The position numbers were made by a program, and so were the translations under genes. From Acidobacteriota bacterium (GTDB lineage Bacteria > Acidobacteriota > Terriglobia > Acidiferrales > UBA7541), in assembly GCA_003161495.1 (NCBI GenBank), contig PMOP01000348.1, forward strand, positions 1-6,860: DNA of 6,860 nt, written 5' to 3'. The notes under the pieces were generated by a model. That model did no database searches. It saw only the letters and a list, made by a program, of their open reading frames with translations, and was not told where the DNA came from. Within the stretch, counting starts at the first letter, position 1; the number at the start of each line of letters is the position of its first letter. Below are positions 1-6,276 of this stretch, in pieces.

Positions 1-907
1 TCGACACAAATTCAACTTTCTTGCCGGCGTCATCCAGATACGTTACGCGCGGCAGAACCTGCCGCTGGCGGTCAATCGCGGTGTATTGAACCCGTGATTT
101 CACATCCAGGTGCCGCCCGTGTATTCCGACCGCCGCTTGCCCGTTGTGGCCTCCGATTTTCATGAGCAGGACGGTGGTCAGCACCGTGTTTTTTTCGTCG
201 TCGGAAAATTTCTTCCGAACAATGAGCCTGTCGCCCGTAAACTTCAGCGGCCAATGGCACTGTTCACAGGTTTCACGAGCGGGCCGCATTTGCTCGACTG
301 GCGAAGGTATAGGATGGTCATAATTGTGAAACGTTACGGCGAGAACCCGGTGCACGCCGGATAATTTCGATCGCAGAAACCAGCCAGCACCGGGCCCGAT
401 ATGGCACTCCACGCAGCTTACGCGCTGATGCGGCGAGTTCAGGTAGGCGGTAAATTCCGGCTGCATCACGGTGTGGCAGGTTTGACCGCAGAAATTTGCC
501 GAATCCATATACTCAACGCTTCGATAGGAACCAACACTGAGGATGATCGCATTAAAAACCGTCAGGCCGCCCACCCATACGAGGCCCTGCCGGAAAAGCG
601 GCCGGTTAAAATCCAGCTTAGGGTATTCGACCGGAAGTTGGCCGGCTGCTCGGAGTTTATGACGCTGCCAGAGTGCGCCGGCGGGAACCATCGCCAAGCC
701 GATCAGAAAAATGCCCGGAAGAATCAGAATGAAAATGAGGCCAATGTACGGATTGATCGTTCCGCCCGTGGTGAAGTCGTATATCCAGAAGCCAATAATG
801 GTAAATGCCGAGCTTACAGCCAGCACTGCCCCGGTCATGGTAAACGCGTTATAGGAAAGATAGGCGACGGGCCGGAACCATCGCGGCAGGAATTCAGGAA
901 TTTTCAT
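1..907 (-). CDS. NapC/NirT-family membrane-anchored multihaem cytochrome c (partial, C-terminus off window)
   Basis: The reading frame is open from ATG at 907-905 to the window edge (302 codons, no stop), so the C-terminus is missing. The N-terminal part has three hydrophobic stretches (about residues 21-43, 54-76 and 107-127), consistent with inner-membrane anchoring. Three haem-binding motifs follow: C140-GQT-C144-H145 (three residues between the cysteines), C165-VE-C168-H169 and C214-EQ-C217-H218. Segments such as ECHIGPGAGW and ARETCEQCHWP are typical of NapC/NirT-type quinol dehydrogenases, which oxidise menaquinol or ubiquinol and pass electrons to periplasmic cytochromes. The multi-helix N-terminus is unlike the single-anchor NapC, NrfH and CymA, and recalls the larger ImcH-like proteins of metal reducers; that comparison is from memory. 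No in-frame start lies between the upstream TAG and this ATG. The purine-rich GGAAAGGAA is about 15 nt or more upstream, so the ribosome site is weak. More haem motifs are expected beyond the edge. Confidence 0.92.
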   Translation of the reverse strand, partial: MKIPEFLPRWFRPVAYLSYNAFTMTGAVLAVSSAFTIIGFWIYDFTTGGTINPYIGLIFILILPGIFLIGLAMVPAGALWQRHKLRAAGQLPVEYPKLDFNRPLFRQGLVWVGGLTVFNAIILSVGSYRSVEYMDSANFCGQTCHTVMQPEFTAYLNSPHQRVSCVECHIGPGAGWFLRSKLSGVHRVLAVTFHNYDHPIPSPVEQMRPARETCEQCHWPLKFTGDRLIVRKKFSDDEKNTVLTTVLLMKIGGHNGQAAVGIHGRHLDVKSRVQYTAIDRQRQVLPRVTYLDDAGKKVEFVS

Positions 908-1016
908 ATGGTCAGAAAATTCATTTCCTTTCCGGGGATCTTTTCCATCGCGCTTGGAAATCTAGAAATTAATTCAGGTTCGTCGGGCCTCGCGCTTGGT
1001 TCGTAAGAAGGCAAGC

Positions 1017-1059
1017 TCCCTGGTGGAGTCCTGCTGTTGAGAGGAGGACGCTCCAGGGA
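1017..1059 (-). repeat. Imperfect stem-loop in the leader of the NapC-type gene
   Basis: TCCCTGG (1017-1023) pairs with CCAGGGA (1053-1059). Inside it, GTCCT (1028-1032) pairs with AGGAC (1045-1049), leaving a 12-nt loop and a small internal bulge. It lies in the 285-nt gap between the small cytochrome gene and the NapC-type gene. No T-run follows the stem on either strand, so it does not look like an intrinsic terminator. It may be an mRNA processing or stability element, or have no function. Confidence 0.45.
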
Positions 1060-1192
1060 CAAAGCGCCAAGTCGATCGCATCGGGCGTTCTTGAATCCGC
1101 GGCGCGCCCCAGTCATCTGCACGGCGCCGCGCATCACAAAATGTGGCGAGACACGGCGGGGTGATTCCTATTTTTCAGGGCGCGTTCCCGTA

Positions 1193-1531
1193 TTATTTTT
1201 TACCAAGCGCGTGAACGTAAGCCGCCAGGTCCTTGATCTCAGCATCTTTCAGCTTGTCTGCATACTTGGGCATCTTGTTCTTGCCGTTGGTGATGATGTC
1301 CGCCAATTCCGCCTCGGTTTCCTTTTGCACTTCCGGAGAATGAAAGTCCCGGGCCTTCATGGCCTTCCCCGCGGCCGTCGTTCCTGTACCGTCGGCGCCA
1401 TGGCAGCCTGCGCACTTAGCTTTGAAAGTCGCCTCCGCGGTTCCCTGCGCGCGAACCCCCGGGACGAACGCGAGTGCCAGAAGCAGCGCGAAAAACCACA
1501 GTACACCTCTATTCGGTTTGTTTACCTTCAT
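1193..1531 (-). CDS. Small periplasmic class I cytochrome c (monohaem)
   Basis: This 112-residue protein begins with a Sec signal peptide: basic start MKVNKPNR, hydrophobic core WFFALLLALAFV, and probable cleavage after VRA near residue 28. The mature part is about 84 residues with one haem site, CAGCH at 40-44. A probable axial methionine lies at M87 in the segment GKNKMPKY, and a C-terminal helix DLAAYVHALG completes the class I (c6/c551-like) fold. The size and layout suit a soluble electron shuttle. A good ribosome site, AGGAG at 1539-1543, lies 7 nt before the ATG. The gene sits 122 nt downstream of the porin gene and upstream of the NapC-type gene, so it plausibly carries electrons between the inner-membrane quinol dehydrogenase and the decahaem conduit. 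That role is inferred from position; a general c-type electron carrier is the alternative. Confidence 0.92.
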   Translation of the reverse strand: MKVNKPNRGVLWFFALLLALAFVPGVRAQGTAEATFKAKCAGCHGADGTGTTAAGKAMKARDFHSPEVQKETEAELADIITNGKNKMPKYADKLKDAEIKDLAAYVHALGKK

Positions 1532-1564
1532 TCACTTTCTCCTCTCTATGAACTATCTTTCAGC

Positions 1565-1600
1565 GCCGGAAGCCTGGATTAGCAGGCTAATTCTTCCGGC
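1565..1600 (-). repeat. Long nested hairpin between the porin and small cytochrome genes
   Basis: An 8-bp perfect stem (GCCGGAAG at 1565-1572 with CTTCCGGC at 1593-1600) encloses a second 5-bp hairpin (ATTAG 1578-1582, CTAAT 1587-1591, 4-nt loop). It lies in the gap between the porin stop and the cytochrome start and ends about 33 nt before the start codon. No T-run follows, so it is not a standard intrinsic terminator. It could protect or process the mRNA so that the small cytochrome is made at a different level from the porin; that is inference. Confidence 0.55.
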
Positions 1601-1641
1601 ATGCCACTGGACAAGCTGGCCAAATCATACGGCATCTCGAG

Positions 1642-1667
1642 GGTATGCCGGCGTCAGAACGCATACC
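1642..1667 (-). repeat. Inverted repeat spanning the porin stop codon
   Basis: GGTATGC (1642-1648) and GCATACC (1661-1667) form a perfect 7-bp stem with a 12-nt loop. The TGA stop of the barrel gene (1656-1654) lies in the loop. No T-run follows in the direction of transcription. With the hairpin at 1565-1600 it gives two strong stems in about 100 nt after the porin gene, which would fit 3'-end stabilisation or partial uncoupling of the downstream cytochrome genes. Confidence 0.45.
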
Positions 1668-4308
1668 GAATCGAAAACGTCGCATTACTCCCATCGAAGT
1701 CCTGCGAAGCTATGGGGGCCAACCCGAACGGGCTGGTGTTCCCCTCCTGGTTAAACCCGTAATAATTCCAGGCCATTTTGTAGCTCAAGCCCTTGTAGAT
1801 ATCGAAGTTGATCGAGCCGAATGGCAATTGGTAGTTGTAAGCCAGGGTGCCCGAAGGCATGAGCGGATTGAGAGCTGTCGAACTGCCGCGTACGAAGCTG
1901 CCGCCATACCCGACAGCCGCGGTGATACGTTTACATGGCTTCCAAGTCACCTCGGCATGGGCAAAGTGGTCCGTGCTGGCATACGTCGAGAGCGTTTCGA
2001 GCCCAGCCGCCCCGACCGAAGCGCCCGTAATTGTGCACGCTGTGGTCGCCACGCCGGGAGGCGATGTGCTTACCGGCAAAGTGCCGGTACCCGGAGGAGG
2101 ATTCGTATAGGTGATGGAATAGTTGAAGCAGATGTCTGCCTGGTTGTAGACGTTCCAATAGTTGTAACCAAAGCTGATCGCCAGGCGGTCATTGGGCAGG
2201 AGCGTGGTCGTGAAACTGTAGGAACGATCGTGCTCGAGGTTCGAAACTGTAATGACATCATCCCGGTTTTCATGAATTTCAACCGCGCCATCGAGAACCG
2301 CCCATATCCTGGGTTTGTAGGTCGCGTGGACTTTGTAGCTCTGCGTTTGGCGCGGATCGACTCGTGTATATGCAGCGTCGTTATAACCGATCGATACATC
2401 ACCATTTAAAGTCAGCTGGTCGATTGGCCGGGCCGTCATTCCGAAAAGCACGGCTTGTTCGTGGATCGTGGTGATCGCGCGGGCCGTGTCGTTACCAACT
2501 TCAGCCGCCAGATTTGTCGGCGCCCCTTCCGTAATGGAGCCATCTGCATTCTTCGTGCAAGCGGCGGGAAGCGCACCGGCGACGAGCGCGCAGTCTCCGC
2601 GGGCGGCAAAATAATCAGTCGCCGCAGTTCCTCCAGTGCCGCCTGGGAAATAGGTCTCGCCAGTGTCCCACGTGGCACTGAACTGGGAGATCGTCCGATC
2701 CATGTATAAGTAGCCAATGCGGGCGCTCAGACGCCGGGTGAAGTCATATTGCAGCTGGAAGGTGTTGGATTGAAGATTTTGCCCGAGGAATTGCGACATA
2801 ATTTCATTGGTCACATCCGCGCCGGAACTGGTGGTATGGAGCGGGCAGTTCACCTGGTTGTAGGGCGCCACGGGACACAACGCGGCGAAAAGCCCGGCCG
2901 TTGAGGGCGAAACCTCGTTGAATACGGATAGCGGCTGCGCCAAGCCGAGCTGTCCGGATAGGGCGCCACCAAAGAGATTGGTTTCGTAGGTCGCCCACAT
3001 GCCGGGAATCCGCCAATTATCGTAGCGGTAAAAATCTTCGATGCGGAACTTGTCCGTCACGGCGTAGACCCCGGACCAATCCGCATTTACCGAAACCCGG
3101 GAAGTGTCGGCGGGGCCTGCGGTAGTGCTCTCGCGCGTCGCCGAGCGAGTCACCAGGCCATTGATAACCTCGTCGAAGTTCGGTACGGCATTATCCGACC
3201 TGCTGTAGCCGGCCGAAGCAGTCATTTCGAATCTTTGGAAATAATTGGACTGCACACGGACCTGTTCGGTAGGCATATAGTTGCGCGCCGAGTTCACCTG
3301 GCTATAACTCAGGAATCCGTTACAACTTGGATTTGCAGTGGGCGGAGTCGTAGTGGCGTTGGCAATGGGAGCGGCGCAAGGTATTACCTCCGCAGGGGTC
3401 TGCGTGCTCCAGACGACACCCAGATCCACGGGTGTGCCGTTGGCGAGCTGATAGCCATATTGCCCTGGCGTGGCTGTGGGACTTTCCAGGTAACTGTTGT
3501 CCTGTTTGAAGTAGTTGAGGAACTGGTCGTAGGAGATGGTCGTGCGCGGCAGGATGCGAACGTCTACGCCTGCGTGGTAAGCATTCGTCGTATAGCTATC
3601 GTTTCCCGGAAAGTCGGGCATGCCTCCGCTGTCCGTGGTGAAAAATGCGCCGCCTTCGCCGCGGTAATGCGAAAAGCCCAGGCGAAACCGCACGCGGGAT
3701 TGAGGCAGCAGCGTCAGATCGTAGTCCTGCATGAGGCGGGTCTGATCGAGGGCGTGCAACGAATTCGCCTGGGGCATCGCGGGCGTCGAACAATAGCCGG
3801 GCAGGCCTGGATGGGCGGCTGTGGCCGGGCTGACGATGCAGCCGCTGGTCGCGGATCCCAACGGATTCGGCGACGCCGGGTTTAGCGGGTTGGCGAAAAG
3901 ATTATAATCCCAGAAATTTTTGTCGCGCCGGAACAGCAAATGGAAGTCGTACCACTTGTTCTTGTCAATGTGCAGCCGCGAAACGTCGTTCGGATCGCCG
4001 CCATATCCGAAATTGCTGAAATTCAAATCGTCAAAGAAAATTCCCTGGTGGTTCAGCGAGCGCATGTTGAGCGTGTAATCGAAGAGGCGCACACCGGATC
4101 CCAGGTCGACGAAGGTGTTGTATGTGTCCTGATTCCCATTCACTTCGTTCAGGCGGTACCCGAACTCCACCGTTTGCTGAATGCTGTAATTCCCTCGGTT
4201 TGTGCCTTTGCTTTCGCTGGGCGCGTCCTGGGCGCGGCAGCCAGGCGTCAGGAAGATCGCGGCAAGAAGTCCAAACCCCAACCCAGTAACCGCCCGGCGA
4301 TTGATCAT
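1654..4308 (-). CDS. MtrB/PioB-type outer-membrane beta-barrel for a decahaem cytochrome conduit
   Basis: The 884-residue protein starts with a signal peptide (MINRR, then a hydrophobic core to about residue 20, probable cleavage after CRA near 26). It ends in SIRYAF, with the C-terminal phenylalanine typical of barrels inserted by the Bam machinery. Between them are many alternating aromatic/polar strands, such as ISFGYNYWNVYNQ and RIGYLYMDRTIS, with long Gly/Pro/Thr/Asn-rich loops. MtrB/PioB proteins form the barrel that sheathes a periplasmic decahaem cytochrome so electrons can cross the outer membrane. The gene 54 nt upstream encodes that decahaem partner, which is the strongest support. 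The protein is longer than Shewanella MtrB (about 700 residues). It has no CxxC motif near the mature N-terminus as in Shewanella MtrB, but carries ten loop cysteines in five close pairs. GGAGG (4316-4320) sits 7 nt before the ATG. The family call rests on context and barrel pattern, not on an alignment. Confidence 0.88.
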   Translation of the reverse strand: MINRRAVTGLGFGLLAAIFLTPGCRAQDAPSESKGTNRGNYSIQQTVEFGYRLNEVNGNQDTYNTFVDLGSGVRLFDYTLNMRSLNHQGIFFDDLNFSNFGYGGDPNDVSRLHIDKNKWYDFHLLFRRDKNFWDYNLFANPLNPASPNPLGSATSGCIVSPATAAHPGLPGYCSTPAMPQANSLHALDQTRLMQDYDLTLLPQSRVRFRLGFSHYRGEGGAFFTTDSGGMPDFPGNDSYTTNAYHAGVDVRILPRTTISYDQFLNYFKQDNSYLESPTATPGQYGYQLANGTPVDLGVVWSTQTPAEVIPCAAPIANATTTPPTANPSCNGFLSYSQVNSARNYMPTEQVRVQSNYFQRFEMTASAGYSRSDNAVPNFDEVINGLVTRSATRESTTAGPADTSRVSVNADWSGVYAVTDKFRIEDFYRYDNWRIPGMWATYETNLFGGALSGQLGLAQPLSVFNEVSPSTAGLFAALCPVAPYNQVNCPLHTTSSGADVTNEIMSQFLGQNLQSNTFQLQYDFTRRLSARIGYLYMDRTISQFSATWDTGETYFPGGTGGTAATDYFAARGDCALVAGALPAACTKNADGSITEGAPTNLAAEVGNDTARAITTIHEQAVLFGMTARPIDQLTLNGDVSIGYNDAAYTRVDPRQTQSYKVHATYKPRIWAVLDGAVEIHENRDDVITVSNLEHDRSYSFTTTLLPNDRLAISFGYNYWNVYNQADICFNYSITYTNPPPGTGTLPVSTSPPGVATTACTITGASVGAAGLETLSTYASTDHFAHAEVTWKPCKRITAAVGYGGSFVRGSSTALNPLMPSGTLAYNYQLPFGSINFDIYKGLSYKMAWNYYGFNQEGNTSPFGLAPIASQDFDGSNATFSIRYAF

Positions 4309-4362
4309 TTCCTTGCCTCCCTCTTCTTCCGAATCCGCAGCCCTGCGTTTCCCTCAAATCTT

Positions 4363-5343
4363 CTACTTGAAATAGAACGAACTGAAATTCGATCCGTGGA
4401 TCGCCTCATGGCACAGCGTGCAAGATTGGAAAAACGTCGCTTGGTTGTGGAACGAAGGAGCGCCCGGGGCGCTGCTGAAACTCGACGTTGTGTGGCACTG
4501 CAGGCAGATCAAATTCACGTTGCTGAGTTTCAGCATGTGAGCATTCGGCCCGCCGTGCACGGAGTGGCAGGAGACGCAGCCGTCAATCTTCACGGCGGCA
4601 TGTTCGTAAACAAAGGGTCCCTGCTTATCGGTATGGCACTTGTAGCATACGGCGTCTTGTGTGGAAGACGCCCGTACCTGCTTCGGGAGCGTCGATCCGT
4701 GCACATTGTGGCAATCGCTGCACTGGATCAGGCCCTCTTCGACGCGGTGGTGGAAGGGCATGGCGAATTGCGCTTTCTGCTGGAGGTGGCAGGTAAAGCA
4801 GAGCTGAGGCTCCGCTTTGACCAGCAGGTGCTCGCTCGATTCGGCATGATGAGGAGAGTGGCAGGAGATGCAGCTGATGCCGTTTTCCGTATGGACGGAA
4901 TTGAGGGCGCTCATATGCTGGGGTCCGCCGGCATGGCACGTCATGCAACGGCCGTTTACTTCCTTTACGGATGCATTCTTGAACGTGAAGATTTTGGTGA
5001 CGTCACCGCCGCCGGCGACGTGTGCCGCGCCGGGACCATGGCAACCCTCGCAGCCTTGTTTTGAAGGGCCTCCGTGCGTGTCATTCATCGTTTTCCAGTG
5101 CGGGGTCTTCTCGTAATTGTCATACATGTTTTGGTGGCAGGATTTGCAGGTTTCTGTTCCCACGTAATCCGAGGCATCGGCCGCGCCGGTGGACTGCTGG
5201 TCGGCATTCGTCGCGGGACTCGACGGGGCGGTAGGGGAGGGCTGGCCGGATTTCGAGCCGGCTCGGGCGCCGGTGACGGAAGCGACGCACAGAATCACTC
5301 CAAAACTTAGCCCGAGCATGAGAGAGCCTCTGCAAAGTTTCAT
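4363..5343 (-). CDS. Periplasmic decahaem cytochrome c, MtrA/DmsE type
   Basis: The 326-residue protein has an N-terminal signal peptide (hydrophobic core around residues 8-22, probable cleavage after ARA at 28), then a Ser/Pro/Ala/Thr-rich linker to about residue 58. It has exactly ten CxxCH motifs, starting at residues 66, 98, 133, 158, 182, 208, 233, 256, 280 and 308. Additional histidines (for example in SPHH, NVHG, SVHGG and AIHG) can supply distal ligands for bis-His haems. Length, haem number and spacing match the MtrA/PioA/DmsE family (MtrA is about 333 residues). In that family a wire of ten haems is inserted into an MtrB-type barrel and carries electrons through the outer membrane. 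The gene directly precedes the barrel gene. AGGAG at 5350-5354 is 6 nt before the ATG, immediately after the stop of the preceding small ORF. Whether it serves metal reduction, iron oxidation or DMSO reduction cannot be told from this protein alone. Confidence 0.95.
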   Translation of the reverse strand: MKLCRGSLMLGLSFGVILCVASVTGARAGSKSGQPSPTAPSSPATNADQQSTGAADASDYVGTETCKSCHQNMYDNYEKTPHWKTMNDTHGGPSKQGCEGCHGPGAAHVAGGGDVTKIFTFKNASVKEVNGRCMTCHAGGPQHMSALNSVHTENGISCISCHSPHHAESSEHLLVKAEPQLCFTCHLQQKAQFAMPFHHRVEEGLIQCSDCHNVHGSTLPKQVRASSTQDAVCYKCHTDKQGPFVYEHAAVKIDGCVSCHSVHGGPNAHMLKLSNVNLICLQCHTTSSFSSAPGAPSFHNQATFFQSCTLCHEAIHGSNFSSFYFK

Positions 5344-5354
5344 TTGCCTCTCCT

Positions 5355-5576
5355 CTACAATCTTTTCAATCCAGCTGCTTCGAGCCCGTCGGACTCGCTG
5401 GCCGGCGCGTCATAATTCGGCGTGCGGCTGGCAACAGAAGGGCCACGCACCCATTCGGGGCGTTTCTGCGCGTAGCTTCCGGCGGCGGTGATGCCCACTA
5501 GCGCAAGCTGGAGAAAGGACGCCCGCACAAATCCGCGCATGGAAGGGCGCGATTTTACGAATGGCAGAGGAATCAT
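5355..5576 (-). CDS. Hypothetical small secreted protein preceding the decahaem cytochrome gene
   Basis: This is a 73-residue ORF read from ATG at 5576. The N-terminus has basic residues (VKSRPSMRGFVR) followed by a hydrophobic core FLQLALVGITAA and a plausible cleavage site after SYA at about residue 36. The remaining ~37 residues (beginning QKRPEWVRG) are polar and have no cysteine or haem motif. I do not recognise the family. The stop TAG lies 11 nt before the decahaem cytochrome ATG, with that gene's ribosome site in the gap, which suggests an operon and translational coupling. The start is uncertain: an ATG at 5633 gives 92 residues and one at 5540 gives 61. I chose 5576 because a weak purine-rich stretch (AGAAAGAGAG) lies upstream and it gives a normal n-region. 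It may be a short accessory subunit or a non-functional ORF. Confidence 0.45.
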   Translation of the reverse strand: MIPLPFVKSRPSMRGFVRASFLQLALVGITAAGSYAQKRPEWVRGPSVASRTPNYDAPASESDGLEAAGLKRL

Positions 5577-5588
5577 GCTCAACCGGCT

Positions 5589-5603
5589 CTCTTTCTGAAA
5601 GAG
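5589..5603 (-). repeat. Short perfect palindrome before the small secreted ORF
   Basis: CTCTTTC (5589-5595) and GAAAGAG (5597-5603) are perfect inverted repeats around a single central base. The element lies 12-27 nt upstream of the chosen ATG at 5576. On the minus strand its 3' arm overlaps the only purine-rich ribosome-site candidate, so in RNA a hairpin could mask that site. It could equally be a DNA operator or a chance repeat. Confidence 0.3.
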
Positions 5604-5705
5604 CGCAAGAAAAACGCATGGCACTCCAAGCATTTCTTTGGATTATTGGACTACTATTCTGCTCGTGGCCTTCCGACGTGCCCGCCACGGGGCCCCCATA
5701 CCCTC

Positions 5706-5720
5706 GCACGAGGCATGCCA
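5706..5720 (-). promoter_or_regulatory. Possible sigma-54-type (-24/-12) promoter of the cytochrome cluster
   Basis: On the minus strand TGGCATG-CCTC-GTGC has the essential GG-N10-GC spacing of sigma-54 promoters, and 9 of 12 positions agree with the consensus TGGCACG-N4-TTGCW. Transcription would start near 5695, about 120 nt before the start of the small secreted ORF. The match at the -12 element is imperfect, and a short motif like this can arise by chance. Confidence 0.25.
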
Positions 5721-5727
5721 AAGCTAC

Positions 5728-5743
5728 TGTTCAATATAGAACA
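5728..5743. promoter_or_regulatory. 16-bp near-palindrome, candidate operator upstream of the cytochrome cluster
   Basis: TGTTCAATATAGAACA is a two-fold symmetric site: TGTTC and GAACA half-sites around a 6-bp AT-rich centre, with one mismatched base pair. On the minus strand its centre reads TATATT, a 5/6 match to a sigma-70 -10 box, but no good -35 lies 16-18 bp upstream. It sits about 150 bp upstream of the first cytochrome-cluster ORF in the divergent region. The form suits binding of a dimeric regulator; which one is unknown. Confidence 0.4.
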
Positions 5744-6219
5744 CTCGAAGCGTGACCTTATCGTGGGTTGCGCCATCCATTCTTCCTGGTGGTTTCCGTA
5801 ACTTTAAGCGCTACTTCATCGTCCGACCGGGCATGCGCCAATCATTCATTCGGCGAGAGACGGTTTGCCAAAGTGGGATGGATCAGCTTTCCGGTTTTTC
5901 CTAAAACGGTTGAAGTGCGCGAAGGTTTCTCCCATTTCGACTTTCCTTGAAAGCGACGTTTTTCAAGCGGCCGAATTTATGGCGCGTTTTATTTGCCCTT
6001 TTACAGTTGAGAAAACTCGCCGTGCCGGCGATCTGACACCGCGCAATTTTTCAATGGTTCGGGGGCATGGGTCTTTCTTTATGGGTAGGGGTGCCATCCT
6101 TAAGGTATGGCCTAGCGATGGCGACGGATTTATCAGGATGCGGACGACGCCGGCTCCCCGAAAGCGCGCGCCAAACAATTCATGCATTTTAAACTGACCG
6201 AGTGCCCACCTTCTGCAGC
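5744..6219. other. Divergent intergenic region without a supported gene
   Basis: No ORF on either strand has a credible start, ribosome site or recognisable protein pattern, and no tRNA or rRNA is apparent. It contains several small inverted repeats. CTTGAAA (5946-5952) pairs with TTTCAAG (5961-5967) around an 8-nt loop. TCGCCG (6017-6022) pairs with CGGCGA (6026-6031), followed on the minus strand by GTTTTC, a weak terminator-like arrangement. GCCATCC (6093-6099) pairs with GGTATGGC (6104-6111) around TTAA with one bulged base. It most likely holds control elements for the two divergent transcription units, and possibly a small RNA or decayed sequence. Confidence 0.5.
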
Positions 6220-6248
6220 TTGCTTTTGAAGCATGGGGTGACTATACT
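6220..6248 (+). promoter_or_regulatory. Sigma-70-like promoter of the rimP operon
   Basis: TTGCTT (6220-6225) as -35 and TATACT (6243-6248, 5/6 match to TATAAT) as -10 are separated by 17 bp, the optimal spacing. Transcription would start around 6253-6256, giving a leader of about 120 nt before rimP. The -35 is weak (3/6), but the position, just upstream of the leader terminator, supports the call. Confidence 0.6.
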
Positions 6249-6276
6249 TGCAGGGCCTAGACCGGACGCGCTACTC

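Noticed and set aside
904..1137. A 77-codon minus-strand ORF overlapping the NapC-type start by ATGA, as in translational coupling
   Set aside because: The composition is Pro/Arg-rich with no signal or domain pattern, it runs through the leader stem-loop, and it has no ribosome site. The ATGA overlap alone is weak evidence.
1645..2409. Plus-strand ORF of 254 codons opposite the 3' part of the barrel gene
   Set aside because: It is antisense to the barrel, with no family features and no credible ribosome site.
3940..5064. Long plus-strand ORF of 374 codons opposite the barrel and decahaem genes
   Set aside because: It is antisense to two well-supported genes with clear motifs and has no recognisable protein pattern. 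It is a shadow of high-GC codon use.
5729..5742. GTTC-N6-GAAC as a LexA (SOS) box
   Set aside because: Known LexA boxes use GAAC-N4-GTTC or GTTC-N7-GTTC. The half-site order and spacing here differ, and the neighbouring genes are not SOS genes.
6017..6031. Hairpin followed on the minus strand by GTTTTC, as a possible terminator
   Set aside because: The T-run is short and interrupted, and no minus-strand gene lies upstream for it to end. Kept only as an inverted repeat within the spacer.
5865..6197. Plus-strand ORF of 110 codons, with an overlapping minus-strand ORF of 74 codons, in the divergent spacer
   Set aside because: Neither has a ribosome site or recognisable sequence, and the region contains several inverted repeats typical of non-coding DNA.
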